From a virus: 64,000 nucleotides of DNA. This document shows positions 28,159 through 36,020 of this stretch, piece after piece; position 1 is the first letter of the stretch, and every line of letters starts with the position of its first letter. The stretch lies in the IMG/VR virus record IMGVR_UViG_3300023175_000005, positions 62,001-126,000 of that record; one strand, given 5' to 3'. A program made the position numbers and the translations under genes. Below the pieces are notes generated by a model, which was given only the letters and a program-made list of their open reading frames with translations, did not search any database and was not told the origin of the DNA.

Positions 28159-28410
28159 CTACACTGCGGCTTCTCCAGCGTTTGCTGCTATACCATACAT
28201 TGCCCTCACATATACAAGATCTTTTTGACTTTCTTGTCTATGCATATCATCTGCTTTACGTGCTTTATTAATGTCTTTAAATGTCAATCTTGTTTTACGA
28301 GTGTCATCCATTGCTACAACAGAAGTTGTATCATCGTCACTATTGTAACGCTGATCCTCTACAGGTTCCATTGTTTGTTTATCAAAATAGTAAAGCTCTC
28401 TTAGTATCAT
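28159..28410 (-). CDS. Conserved small protein following gp20
   Basis: 83 residues, starting MILRELYYFDKQTMEPVED and continuing RKTRLTFKDINKARKADD to end near LVYVRAMYGIAAN. I recall proteins of this pattern immediately after the portal gene in cyanophage-type T4-like genomes, without a known function. It is charged, probably helical, and has no membrane segment. It begins 8 bp after gp20 and is 12 bp from the next gene, so it is part of the head transcript. A prohead core or portal-associated role is inferred from position. Confidence 0.75.
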   Translation of the reverse strand: MILRELYYFDKQTMEPVEDQRYNSDDDTTSVVAMDDTRKTRLTFKDINKARKADDMHRQESQKDLVYVRAMYGIAANAGEAAV

Positions 28411-28418
28411 GTAATTAT

Positions 28419-30149
28419 TTATGCTGTTGCTTGTGGAGATGGCTCAGCAGGGTTTTCTTCACCGCCAATTACACTTCCATCATCGCCCCCAATAGCATCA
28501 TCTCCTGTTAGTTCTTCGCCTTGTGCGCCTTCAATATCTCCTGCAATATCAGAACCAGTAATGCCTGCGCCTCTCATTTGTGCAGAAGCATCTTGTTCCT
28601 GTGCTGCAAAGAATTCATCATTTTCTTCCATCCATAAACGTTCATTTTCTTTAACTTCTTCTTCTGATAGTCCAAGGAAACGTTTCAAGGCAAAACGATT
28701 TGATATAAACGGAATTTGTTGCATCTGTGCAAATGTTGAAATTCTATTGTTATCAAGTTCTGCTTGTCTATAACTTGCAAAGTTTTGTGGAGGTTGTAAA
28801 ACAAGATCAAACATGCTTACATCTATGTTTACACCCTTTTTGCTTAGATAAAGTTTAAATTCTTGATTAAATTTGTCTGTAAGTAATTTTTGTAAACGTT
28901 CACAGTAATTGTTAAAACGTAGTTCTTGAATGTATGCTGTACCTACTCGTCCATCATTGTACTGTGAATTGCTGTCATCAGCGCCTGTGGGTAGATAAGA
29001 AGAAGGTATGCGTAAACCACGAACTAACTTGTTAGTAAAATACCTAAGATCATCAATCTCTCCTAAGTTAGTGCCACCTGGTAGCGTTTCAACTTTACTG
29101 CCGCGGCCTTCAGCAGTTTGTGGAAAGAAGTAGTCTTCGTTGATTGACAGTGGATTATAACTTGAGTCTATAACATTTTGGCCACCACCTGTCTTGGATG
29201 GGATACGTCTTTGATGTATTTCCGTTTTAACACGCTCCACAAACTGCATAGCAAGGTGTGAAGGCATGTTGCCCACATCAACGTAGAATACTCTGCGCTC
29301 TGGCGCACGTTGGACACGATAGATAATAATCGCATCTTCAAGCAGTTCTTTCTGCTTGTATACTTTAAAAATTGTTTCTAATAGACTGTTACCAAACGGA
29401 TAGTTGTTATCTAGCCCTTCGCTCATTGATAGATGAACAACATGTTCTGCATCGATTGCAGTTTCATTTGCATCTTGACTCCAACGGCTTGTGCTTTGAT
29501 CAGGAGTTCTACCTGTCATATATTTGTTGTCAAGTGTTTGGTATCCAGGATTGTTACCGCCTGGACCGTAAACTTGATTTGTATTGATTTTTGTTGCACT
29601 TAATCCTTCAAAGGCAATGTTAAGATCTTTTACAATATATTGCTCAGGACGTTTGCCTTCCGATTCGTTAACGATAATTTTTGTTACATTAGCAGGATCT
29701 ACATGATACCATTTTTGTGTTTCAGGATCTCTAATAAAAAATTGGTCGCCAAACTTAAATGCATTTCTTATAACACGGAACATGCGTTTTTCAAATTCTT
29801 GTATCTTGCACCATTGTTTTAGATACTGACCAAGAATTTGTACTTCGCTTTTTGTTGCACCTTTGTTAAACTCAATATTAAAAGGTGTGTTGTTTTGTTT
29901 GTTCTTTTGTGTGCAAAATTCTGCTAGGATGTCTAGTGCAGCATTAACTTCAGAGTCATTATCCATTGTGTTATATTGACCATAACGCTCAACACGATTT
30001 GGTGATCCGACATAAACATCAGGAAGGTGAGATGAATAGTTTGCTGCTGCTGGTCCCATTCCTTGACCTTGTGTAAAACTAAATGGACTGAAGTTACCGG
30101 TAGGATTGGCACTCGTTGCTACTGGTGTAAAATATTTTTTCCAACTCAT
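28419..30149 (-). CDS. 20: Portal vertex protein gp20
   Basis: 576 residues, a little longer than T4 gp20 (524). It forms the dodecameric portal through which DNA enters the head. Clear gp20 blocks are RVERYGQYNTMDNDSEVNAA, RVIRNAFKFGDQFFIRDPET, YRVQRAPERRVFYVDVGNMP and LRIPSSYLPTGADDS. The C-terminal tail is acidic and Gly-rich (ELTGDDAIGGDDGS). The ATG overlaps the tape-measure stop (ATGA), a sign of coupled translation. Confidence 0.96.
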   Translation of the reverse strand: MSWKKYFTPVATSANPTGNFSPFSFTQGQGMGPAAANYSSHLPDVYVGSPNRVERYGQYNTMDNDSEVNAALDILAEFCTQKNKQNNTPFNIEFNKGATKSEVQILGQYLKQWCKIQEFEKRMFRVIRNAFKFGDQFFIRDPETQKWYHVDPANVTKIIVNESEGKRPEQYIVKDLNIAFEGLSATKINTNQVYGPGGNNPGYQTLDNKYMTGRTPDQSTSRWSQDANETAIDAEHVVHLSMSEGLDNNYPFGNSLLETIFKVYKQKELLEDAIIIYRVQRAPERRVFYVDVGNMPSHLAMQFVERVKTEIHQRRIPSKTGGGQNVIDSSYNPLSINEDYFFPQTAEGRGSKVETLPGGTNLGEIDDLRYFTNKLVRGLRIPSSYLPTGADDSNSQYNDGRVGTAYIQELRFNNYCERLQKLLTDKFNQEFKLYLSKKGVNIDVSMFDLVLQPPQNFASYRQAELDNNRISTFAQMQQIPFISNRFALKRFLGLSEEEVKENERLWMEENDEFFAAQEQDASAQMRGAGITGSDIAGDIEGAQGEELTGDDAIGGDDGSVIGGEENPAEPSPQATA

Positions 30150-33100
30150 CTACCTAAACTCCTATACAGGTTAGTACTGCCTTTTGTATTTCTTGCAATG
30201 CCTTTTTCGACACTTAGCCCTTCACTTAGCAAATGCACAGCCATTTTCATATTGTTATTTAACTGATCTATCTTCTGAATTAACTGAGTCTGGTCCGTAC
30301 TTGAACCTTGCCTTTCGTAGAACGCATCTAGAAGTTGTCCTGCTTCTGTATTCCTAGGCACAACTGCTTCATTACCGTGCAATATTGCATGAGTTCCTCT
30401 ACCAAAATCTCGGAACCCATTTGTTCCAGTGGCAAATTCAGGAAAGGAAGGACTATTAGGATAAAGTGCCATGATACTCTGACGTAATGCATCAGGATCG
30501 GTCATAAGAGCATCTAAATTAAGTGCGTCTGAGACAGGATCAGTTACTAAGTTTAAAAATTTAGCAAAATTTCCAGAAATAACACTGCCATTGTCAATTG
30601 ATCGTTGAACTTGTTCTGCACGTATAGTTTGTATTAAACTTTGTAATTCGTTCTTGTCAAGTTGTTCGCCTGACATAAAGCGAGTCATAGCATCATCACG
30701 TTGCGTGTCTGTCATCTTAGCACCTGGGATAAATGACTTTGCATATTGACCTAAAGATTTTAGAATTTGCATCATGCCTGCTTCAATTGAGATTGTCATC
30801 TCTTGAATTAATCTATCAATATAACTAGCAAAATCTTCGGTAGCCTCCATGCCTAGTAAATCTCTTACAGCGTTAATTTGGGTATTAATAAATGTTTGCA
30901 TTTTGGTTTGTAAATCAGTAAGTGTTGTGTTCATCCACTCTTGAAACGTTTGGCCCCCTGGTGCAAATCCAAATGTATCTGCTATTGTATCCATTACAGT
31001 AATGATAGTGTTATTAATAGCATTCATGGTATTTGAAATACTTGTCCAAGTACTGTCAAACCATTCACGAAGTGTTTGTCCTTGTCCAAAACCTAGTGCA
31101 TCTCTAAAGTAATTAACAGTACTATTCATTGTCGTTGTTACAGTGTCTATCATATTACTTATAGTTGCTAACGTATTGTCAAACCATTGTGTTAGACTTG
31201 TTTGGCCGCTTGTGCCTATAAATCCCTTTATATCGTTGTACAATGTAGTTATTTTAGATAATATACCGTCTGGACCGTTAAATGCATTCTCAATTGCTGT
31301 TACTTGAGTAGTAACAAATACCTTTATATCGTCGTACAATGTAGTTACTTTAGATAACACACCGTCTGGACCGTTAAATGCATTCTGAATTGCTGTTAAT
31401 TGAGTAGTAAGCCAATCTGATACTGTTGTACCTTGTGGCATTCCTAGTATTTTAGATAAATGGGTATCAACAGTGTTAAACGCATTTGTTATACTATCAG
31501 TAATTGCTTTTCCAAATTCAGTACCCGAAAAGAAGCCTGCTATGCTTTGTTTGATACTATCAAACATACCACCACTTCTTGACTGTTCTCCATTTGGCCC
31601 TTGCTGAAGTTCTCCAAATGCAAAATCCATTATATTTGCAAACGTGTCTCTAAGAAGTGTTTTAAGTCCTTCAATAATTGTTAACTTACCGTCTTGATCT
31701 GTAAAAATACTTTCTAAATAATTAGCAAACTCTACAAGTTTTTCTTGAAGGTATCCTAATGCATCTCTTGCTTCTCCTGAATTTAAAAAATCGTTAAATC
31801 TTCTCAACCCTCTAGTAACAAATCCTTGTGGACCAAAAATTGCATTTAAAAAATCTTTTACAGTGTTTGTTACTGTGCTAAGACCGCCTGCTGCACCTGG
31901 AGAAAAGAAATTTTTCAAAGCGTCTCCAAACTCTCCAAACACTTCAAGTAATCCGCCTCTGCCGTCAGTACCGTCTACAATTTCAAAGAATGCCCTAACA
32001 ACTGATTTTCTCACGTCAGTTATTGCTTGTTCAAAGTTTCCTAGTGCAGATGTTAATCTATTCCTGCGTCCCTGTTCTTCTTCACTAAGTCCTGCATCTA
32101 TTCCTCTGATACTGTTGAATTGGTATGCATAGTCTGCAACACTTGCAAGTGCAGCAACAACACCGTTACTACTGTTTTGCATTGATGTAAGTTGTGCAGG
32201 GCCATACTGTTGCGAAAATCTTTCTAGCGTAGGACCAAATCTGTTTTGCAAAGTTGAAATAACATCAGATAGTTCTTCTTCACCTGTAAAAACTCGTTGC
32301 ATATAAGTTTCAATGCCAGGCATAGCCTGTACTAAAGCCTTGCCTAAATCAGTTTGTGCAACGCCATCCATTAGGTCTTGGAAGCCATCACTGAAACCCG
32401 GAAGTCTTGTGTCAAAGAACGTCAACGCACCACGCAAGTTGTTTCGTTCATTTTCATTTAATCGATTCAACTGATTTCTAATTCTAGCTTCAGTCATTTG
32501 CTGTGCCATTCTATCAGCAAGTTGTCTGCGTTCTTCACCTGTTAGTTTTGCTAGTCTATCAAGTTGTAAAATATAATTTGCTGCACTTGCTTGTGTTTGT
32601 CCATCAAATCTCAGTGCTTGTGACTGTCTCATTCTTTCGTTTGATAGAAAATCAATAAGTCCTTCGTTAACATCTTCAATAGTGAAACCCATTGCAAAGA
32701 ATTGTCTACCTAATCCTGTTCTAAACTCTTGACTGAATGTTCCAAGAAGTTTTGCACCGTTAGTTACAGTGCCTCCAAAAAACGCTAGATTTGCAGCATT
32801 GTCTCTTACCATTTGTGCAAAATCATCAAGACTCATTGATGCTTCTGCACTTATTTTCATCATTTCAAAAATACTATTTTCAAAACTTGCACCTACTGAT
32901 GCTAAACTTCTAAATTGATCAACTGTGTGATCCAAGTAGCGTGTAAGTCTTGTTACAACATTTGTACTTCCAAAGATTGCTTCAGCAAAGTCACTAGCCC
33001 GTGTGCCTCCAAACGCAAGTTCTTTAGCAAAACCTTTAAGGCCTTTGCCTGCTGCTTCTGCTGCTTTGCCTAACTTACTGACTTTGTCAGTGCCATCTTT

Positions 33101-33265
33101 TTGTGCTTTATTATAATTTTCTTGTATACGTGTTGCTGTATCAGGGCCGCCACCGCCACCACGTCTTTCAGTTGCTGCTAATAAAGCCTGTAAGGTGGCT
33201 TCACTTGCTACGCCGTCTCTTGGACGGGGGCCGCCTACATTACTAATTTCTACATCTTCTGCCAA
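30146..33265 (-). CDS. Tail tape measure protein (gp29-equivalent)
   Basis: 1039 residues, nearly twice T4 gp29 (590). The start is Gly/Arg-rich with a GGGGG run, then helical segments (AAEAAGKGLKGFAKELAFGG) and a long helix-rich body. Two near-identical blocks of about 35-40 residues (AIQNAFNGPDGVLSKVTTLY and AIENAFNGPDGILSKITTLY) are followed by several W-containing repeats ending in EW or QW with a Thr/Asn-rich turn. The C-terminal FATGTNGFRDFGRGTHAILH with NEAVVPRNT is the usual tape-measure ending. Transcription starts from a late box at 33320. The start is TTG, the only canonical start in frame before an upstream stop. Tail length is expected to follow the length of this protein. Confidence 0.8.
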   Translation of the reverse strand: MAEDVEISNVGGPRPRDGVASEATLQALLAATERRGGGGGPDTATRIQENYNKAQKDGTDKVSKLGKAAEAAGKGLKGFAKELAFGGTRASDFAEAIFGSTNVVTRLTRYLDHTVDQFRSLASVGASFENSIFEMMKISAEASMSLDDFAQMVRDNAANLAFFGGTVTNGAKLLGTFSQEFRTGLGRQFFAMGFTIEDVNEGLIDFLSNERMRQSQALRFDGQTQASAANYILQLDRLAKLTGEERRQLADRMAQQMTEARIRNQLNRLNENERNNLRGALTFFDTRLPGFSDGFQDLMDGVAQTDLGKALVQAMPGIETYMQRVFTGEEELSDVISTLQNRFGPTLERFSQQYGPAQLTSMQNSSNGVVAALASVADYAYQFNSIRGIDAGLSEEEQGRRNRLTSALGNFEQAITDVRKSVVRAFFEIVDGTDGRGGLLEVFGEFGDALKNFFSPGAAGGLSTVTNTVKDFLNAIFGPQGFVTRGLRRFNDFLNSGEARDALGYLQEKLVEFANYLESIFTDQDGKLTIIEGLKTLLRDTFANIMDFAFGELQQGPNGEQSRSGGMFDSIKQSIAGFFSGTEFGKAITDSITNAFNTVDTHLSKILGMPQGTTVSDWLTTQLTAIQNAFNGPDGVLSKVTTLYDDIKVFVTTQVTAIENAFNGPDGILSKITTLYNDIKGFIGTSGQTSLTQWFDNTLATISNMIDTVTTTMNSTVNYFRDALGFGQGQTLREWFDSTWTSISNTMNAINNTIITVMDTIADTFGFAPGGQTFQEWMNTTLTDLQTKMQTFINTQINAVRDLLGMEATEDFASYIDRLIQEMTISIEAGMMQILKSLGQYAKSFIPGAKMTDTQRDDAMTRFMSGEQLDKNELQSLIQTIRAEQVQRSIDNGSVISGNFAKFLNLVTDPVSDALNLDALMTDPDALRQSIMALYPNSPSFPEFATGTNGFRDFGRGTHAILHGNEAVVPRNTEAGQLLDAFYERQGSSTDQTQLIQKIDQLNNNMKMAVHLLSEGLSVEKGIARNTKGSTNLYRSLGR

Positions 33266-33319
33266 TGAATCATTCCAAATTAACTGCGCACATTATATTA
33301 ATTCATATATATACGTGTA

Positions 33320-33328
33320 GTATTTATC
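33320..33328 (-). promoter_or_regulatory. Late promoter box for the tape measure and head genes
   Basis: The minus strand reads GATAAATAC, 54 bases before the TTG at 33265. It lies inside the leader of the divergent gp26 gene, so the two units share this short region. Confidence 0.6.
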
Positions 33329-33342
33329 CGGAGAAAAAATAC

Positions 33343-34200
33343 ATGCAGACAGCAACAGCAAACCCGCTGTCTAAACATTTTAGACAGCCTAAATTATATA
33401 TCAAATTACCTAGTGGTGGAAATTTTTATCGTCCTGGTAGTCTTGTGCCTGAGCAAACGGGTGAATACCCTGTGTATGCTATGACAGCAAAGGATGAACT
33501 TATGTTCAAAACTCCTGATGCTTTGTTAAACGGCCAAAGCACAGTAAACGTAATTCAAAGTTGTATGCCCAATATCAAAGATGGTTGGTCAATACCTAGC
33601 ATCGACATTGATGCTATATTAATTGCAATTAGAATCGCAACCTATGGCGAAGTAATGGAACTAGGTGTTAACATCAAAGAAATAGATGAAGAAAGATCAT
33701 TTGAACTTGATTTGCGCACAGTTCTTGATGGACTAATTGCAAGACAGTATGATAATGTTTTTCAAATCGGCGACTTTACTTTTGAAATTGCGCCGATGGT
33801 GTACAAAAAGTTTACAGAAATTGCTTTAAAAACATTTGAAGAACAACGTTTGTTTAGAATTGTTAACGACGATAACATGAGCGAAACAGATAAAATTACT
33901 CAGTTTAATGAAGCATTTGTTAGAGTTACCGAACTTAACATTAGTAATATTCTAAACAGTATTATGTCAATACAGTTTCAGGATGAAGAACCTGTTACTA
34001 ACAGAGATCATATTATAGAATTTTTTGAAAACGCCGACAAAGACATTTACACTTCTCTTATAGTTCATTTAGATGAACAAAGAGAAAAGTTTGCAATACC
34101 GCCATTCAAGGCACGTCTAAGTCCAGCGGATATCGAAAGAGGAGCACCAGAAACTATTGATGTTCCGATTACTTTCGATCAATCAAATTTTTTCGCCTAA
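33343..34200 (+). CDS. 26: Baseplate hub assembly protein gp26-like
   Basis: 285 residues from ATG 33343 (CCGGAG lies 9-10 bases upstream). A start at 33265 would add residues of no clear coding character, and its region holds the divergent promoter. Diagnostic text is YIKLPSGGNFYRPGSL, YAMTAKDELMFKTPDALLNG and AIRIATYGEVMEL, typical of marine gp26. T4 gp26 (208 residues) is needed for baseplate hub assembly and, with gp51, has been compared to tail assembly chaperones. The gene faces away from the tape measure. Its 3' end carries a slippery sequence and stem that can extend the protein by 76 residues (next entry). Confidence 0.85.
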   Translation: MQTATANPLSKHFRQPKLYIKLPSGGNFYRPGSLVPEQTGEYPVYAMTAKDELMFKTPDALLNGQSTVNVIQSCMPNIKDGWSIPSIDIDAILIAIRIATYGEVMELGVNIKEIDEERSFELDLRTVLDGLIARQYDNVFQIGDFTFEIAPMVYKKFTEIALKTFEEQRLFRIVNDDNMSETDKITQFNEAFVRVTELNISNILNSIMSIQFQDEEPVTNRDHIIEFFENADKDIYTSLIVHLDEQREKFAIPPFKARLSPADIERGAPETIDVPITFDQSNFFA

Positions 34201-34251
34201 GGATCTCAGCTCTGTCCTTAGAGGACATTCTTAAACAAGTTGAGATCCTTG
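34188..34251 (+). promoter_or_regulatory. Predicted -1 ribosomal frameshift signal
   Basis: T TTT TTC (34188-34194), a canonical slippery heptamer in the gp26 frame, ends one codon before the gp26 stop (34198). A 14-bp stem follows: 34198-34211 pairs with 34238-34251, with 12 Watson-Crick and 2 G-U pairs and a 26-base loop. The spacer is about 3-4 bases, somewhat short. A competing CTAAGG/CCTTAG hairpin (34197-34202 with 34216-34221) could act as a switch. Confidence 0.75.
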
Positions 34252-34424
34252 ACAACGAATCAAAACAAATAAAATATGATCTCTACAAATTGTCTTGGTA
34301 CATGCGTGGAGGTGTTTCGGTGTCAGAACTTTACGAGATGAGTGTTGAGGACAGAGAAATCCTAGCAGGTATAGTAAAAGAAAATTTAGAAACTAGTAAA
34401 AAGACAGGACAGCCGTTTTGGTAA
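34194..34424 (+). CDS. gp51-like extension in the -1 frame, probably made as a gp26 fusion
   Basis: An open -1 frame continues from codon CGC (34194-34196) to a TAA at 34422. It gives 76 residues including SLEDILKQVEILDNESKQIK, YKLSWYMRGGVSVSEL and KTGQPFW. YxxSWYMRGG matches the small gp51-type hub proteins I recall from cyanophage-type genomes. It has no ATG before 34302 and no Shine-Dalgarno ahead of any plausible start, so independent translation looks poor. Frameshifting in gp26 would produce a 360-residue fusion with this tail, like lambda gpG-GT. The stop is one base from the convergent gene. The open frame is seen; expression by frameshift is inferred. Confidence 0.7.
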   Translation, partial: RLRISALSLEDILKQVEILDNESKQIKYDLYKLSWYMRGGVSVSELYEMSVEDREILAGIVKENLETSKKTGQPFW

Positions 34425-34943
34425 TTAAGAAGGCTGTGAAACTTTGTAGCCTTTTTTCTTAAGCATTGCAATTGCTGTTTTTTCTTCAGGTGAAATTCTT
34501 GATGTTGCCCACTGTGGTGTAGCATCCGGTGATGCAAACTTACTACGTTTCTTAGGATCACCAGCACCAGATCTTTGAAAGCCTTGCTGTGTTACTTTCT
34601 TTAAAATCTCATCTACTTCAGGATTGCTTAGTGGTTCATTTTCATCTCTACCACCTGCTTCTCTTGACTTACCTAAAATCATATCAACATCAGTAGTAGG
34701 TAAACCTTTTTGTCTTAGAAAACCCTTGAGTTGATCAGGTTCTAGTTTTCCTTTTTTAATGCCACTACCTGCCATCCATACACTTAGATCTTTTTTGGTT
34801 TGGTTTGCATCTTTGCCTACATCAAGTTTTGCTTTTGCAGTTTTACTGCCTAATTTACTCATAGCACCAAGTCCTGCTCTTTTTAGCAATCCCATTGGTT
34901 TTTCACTTACGTTATCTTCACTAATAATCTCAAATACTTTCAT
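34425..34943 (-). CDS. Possible internal head protein with capsid-targeting-like N terminus
   Basis: 172 residues. It begins MKVFEIISEDN, close to the MKTYQEFIAE capsid-targeting start of T4 internal proteins; gp21 would cut after Glu in ISE. The rest is basic and polar (LLKRAGLGAMSKLGSKTAKA, KKRSKFASPDATP), as expected for DNA-binding proteins packed in the head. A perfect TATAAATA box lies 30 bases upstream, so it is a late gene although surrounded by early genes. It converges on gp26 with no gap. Identity as an internal or ejected protein is inference; otherwise it is a hypothetical protein. Confidence 0.65.
   Translation of the reverse strand: MKVFEIISEDNVSEKPMGLLKRAGLGAMSKLGSKTAKAKLDVGKDANQTKKDLSVWMAGSGIKKGKLEPDQLKGFLRQKGLPTTDVDMILGKSREAGGRDENEPLSNPEVDEILKKVTQQGFQRSGAGDPKKRSKFASPDATPQWATSRISPEEKTAIAMLKKKGYKVSQPS
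34427..34460 (+). terminator. Terminator of the gp26 unit, inside the convergent gene
   Basis: The plus strand has AAGAAGGCT, a 12-base loop, AGCCTTTTTTCTT. The stem plus T run fit a rho-independent terminator right after the -1 frame stop at 34424. The same bases encode the last residues of the convergent minus-strand gene. Confidence 0.7.
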
Positions 34944-34972
34944 AAGACAATCCTTTTTGATGTTGTTATATT

Positions 34973-34980
34973 TATTTATA
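34973..34980 (-). promoter_or_regulatory. Perfect T4 late promoter box TATAAATA
   Basis: The minus strand reads TATAAATA, followed by AAGGAT and the ATG at 34943. It is the only exact match to the T4 box noticed in the window. Confidence 0.75.
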
Positions 34981-34993
34981 TGAATTATTTAGT

Positions 34994-35066
34994 ATTGCTA
35001 CTACGTAGCAATAAGTTTTCGCTATCGCTCAAACTATATTTGTTTTTTTATTAGTGCGAAGCACTT
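34994..35066. repeat. Three tandem short hairpins
   Basis: ATTGCTAC-TAC-GTAGCAAT (34994-35012, 8-bp stem), AGTTT/AAACT (35014-35035) and AGTGC-GAA-GCACT (35053-35065). None has a proper T run on either strand. They lie between the late promoter and the GC-rich block and may protect or process its RNA. Confidence 0.55.
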
Positions 35067-35090
35067 AGTTTCATGTAGATTAATTAGTCA

Positions 35091-35341
35091 GACGGAACCT
35101 TGCAGCGGTTCCATCCTCCTCGAGCTTCATGTGAGTTGCATAGCCGAGACTTGGAAGTAGGTATTTGACTTTGCTACTGGGCTCTAACCTTTCCCAACCT
35201 ACGTCGACATCACGCAAAATGCGCTATCCCCCGCTTCGTTCCTAGTGCTAAGGGGTTTTCGTAGCATACAGCCTGTGGGACTTCACCAGTGTCTGATCAC
35301 GTGGTTACGTGAAGCTCAAGGTGGATCGAACAATTCCGATC
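35091..35341 (-). ncRNA. GC-rich structured non-coding block beside the nuclease gene
   Basis: About 250 bases without a convincing gene and clearly richer in G+C than the flanks. Helices by plus coordinates: 35094-35099/35107-35112 (GGAACC/GGTTCC), 35119-35122/35145-35148, 35157-35162/35197-35202 (GTAGGT/ACCTAC) enclosing TGGG/CCCA, 35213-35216/35220-35223 (CGCA/TGCG), 35223-35226/35262-35265 enclosing CCCC/GGGG, 35280-35286/35309-35315 (ACTTCAC/GTGAAGC), 35324-35328/35337-35341. One terminal pair is G-U only on the minus strand, slightly favouring that strand, which is also the direction of the gp47-gp46-nuclease operon. The first stem uses bases of the nuclease stop codon. No promoter or terminator of its own was found. 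An RNA element, 3' UTR structure or remnant of an intron-like mobile element are possible. Confidence 0.5.
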
Positions 35342-35774
35342 AAACAGTGTCCTGATGTGCCTTTAAATTTTCTCTAAGTATTTTTGAACCACCAACTCGA
35401 ACGTTTATAATACCATTATAGTATTCATCTGTTTCTAAAACTCTACGTTCAAATTGTTCTCGTGCCTCTAAATATGACATTTCGCCTCTAGATTTACAAA
35501 AATAAAGTATTTCTCTTGTAAACTTGTTTTCGCCTAATTTTTCTACGTCTGCTATTAGTTTATCTGACGATCCCCAATAGTCTCGCCAATCTGATTCCTT
35601 GTAGCCTCGTCTTTTATTTTTTTTGCCTTTAAGCGGTGGTTTGGTTGTTTTAAACTTTGCTAGTTTTTTGCCTACGTATTTGCGATTGTCCGTTAAATTA
35701 GTAATAAGGTAAACAAACCCTTCGTACTCGTTTGGTATTTCTGTTACTTCTTTACCTTGATATATCCAATTCAT
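35340..35774 (-). CDS. GIY-YIG-like endonuclease
   Basis: 144 residues. FVYLITN followed by RKYVGKK is the split GIY-YIG core (here VYL and YVG), with Lys-rich KKNKRRGYKESDWRDYWGSS and TREILYFCKSRGE, a layout seen in phage Seg-like free-standing homing nucleases. The conserved Glu near the C-terminal part may be in LEAREQFE. It is the last gene of the gp47-gp46 group and ends within a GC-rich structured block. Activity, and whether it is a homing enzyme or a repurposed phage function, is inferred. Confidence 0.7.
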   Translation of the reverse strand: MNWIYQGKEVTEIPNEYEGFVYLITNLTDNRKYVGKKLAKFKTTKPPLKGKKNKRRGYKESDWRDYWGSSDKLIADVEKLGENKFTREILYFCKSRGEMSYLEAREQFERRVLETDEYYNGIINVRVGGSKILRENLKAHQDTV

Positions 35775-35792
35775 ACAGTAATTTATGTGTGC

Positions 35793-36020
35793 CTATGTGC
35801 TTTCTTCTCTTGTTTTGGATAGAGGATGTTTTTTTAGTGCCTGTTGGTGTATTTCTTGTATTTCTAAACGTCTTACCTTTGCTAGTTTCATAATTTGACT
35901 TAAATGTTTGCGAACTACTCGTCTTTTTGCCTCAGATGGCCTTTGTAAAAATATTTCATTGGCTTTAAAGTAAGCCAAATACTCTTTTACCAATTGATCA
36001 TGTACATCGTCTTCAATCAT
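35793..36020 (-). CDS. Small conserved protein coupled to gp46
   Basis: 75 residues, charged and helical: HDQLVKEYLAYFKANE, then RRVVRKHLSQIMKLAKVRR. The ATG overlaps the gp46 stop (ATGA), so it is translated with gp46. I recall small proteins with this pattern beside gp46 in marine T4-like genomes, without known function. Basic helices suggest nucleic-acid or partner-protein binding, perhaps with the gp46-gp47 nuclease. No motif supports enzyme activity. Confidence 0.7.
   Translation of the reverse strand: MIEDDVHDQLVKEYLAYFKANEIFLQRPSEAKRRVVRKHLSQIMKLAKVRRLEIQEIHQQALKKHPLSKTREEST

Noticed and set aside
28411-28420. ATAAATAAT late box at the gp20 stop
   Set aside because: It is only 9 bases before the next ATG, too close for a leader with a ribosome site.
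33265-33342. gp26 start at 33265 with 26 extra residues
   Set aside because: The extra part covers the divergent late promoter; ATG 33343 has GGAG upstream and matches the family start.
35091-35341. Group I intron or tmRNA
   Set aside because: No P3/P7-like core, no tRNA-like ends and no split gene around it; a GTTCGATCC segment resembles a T-loop but has no proper arms.
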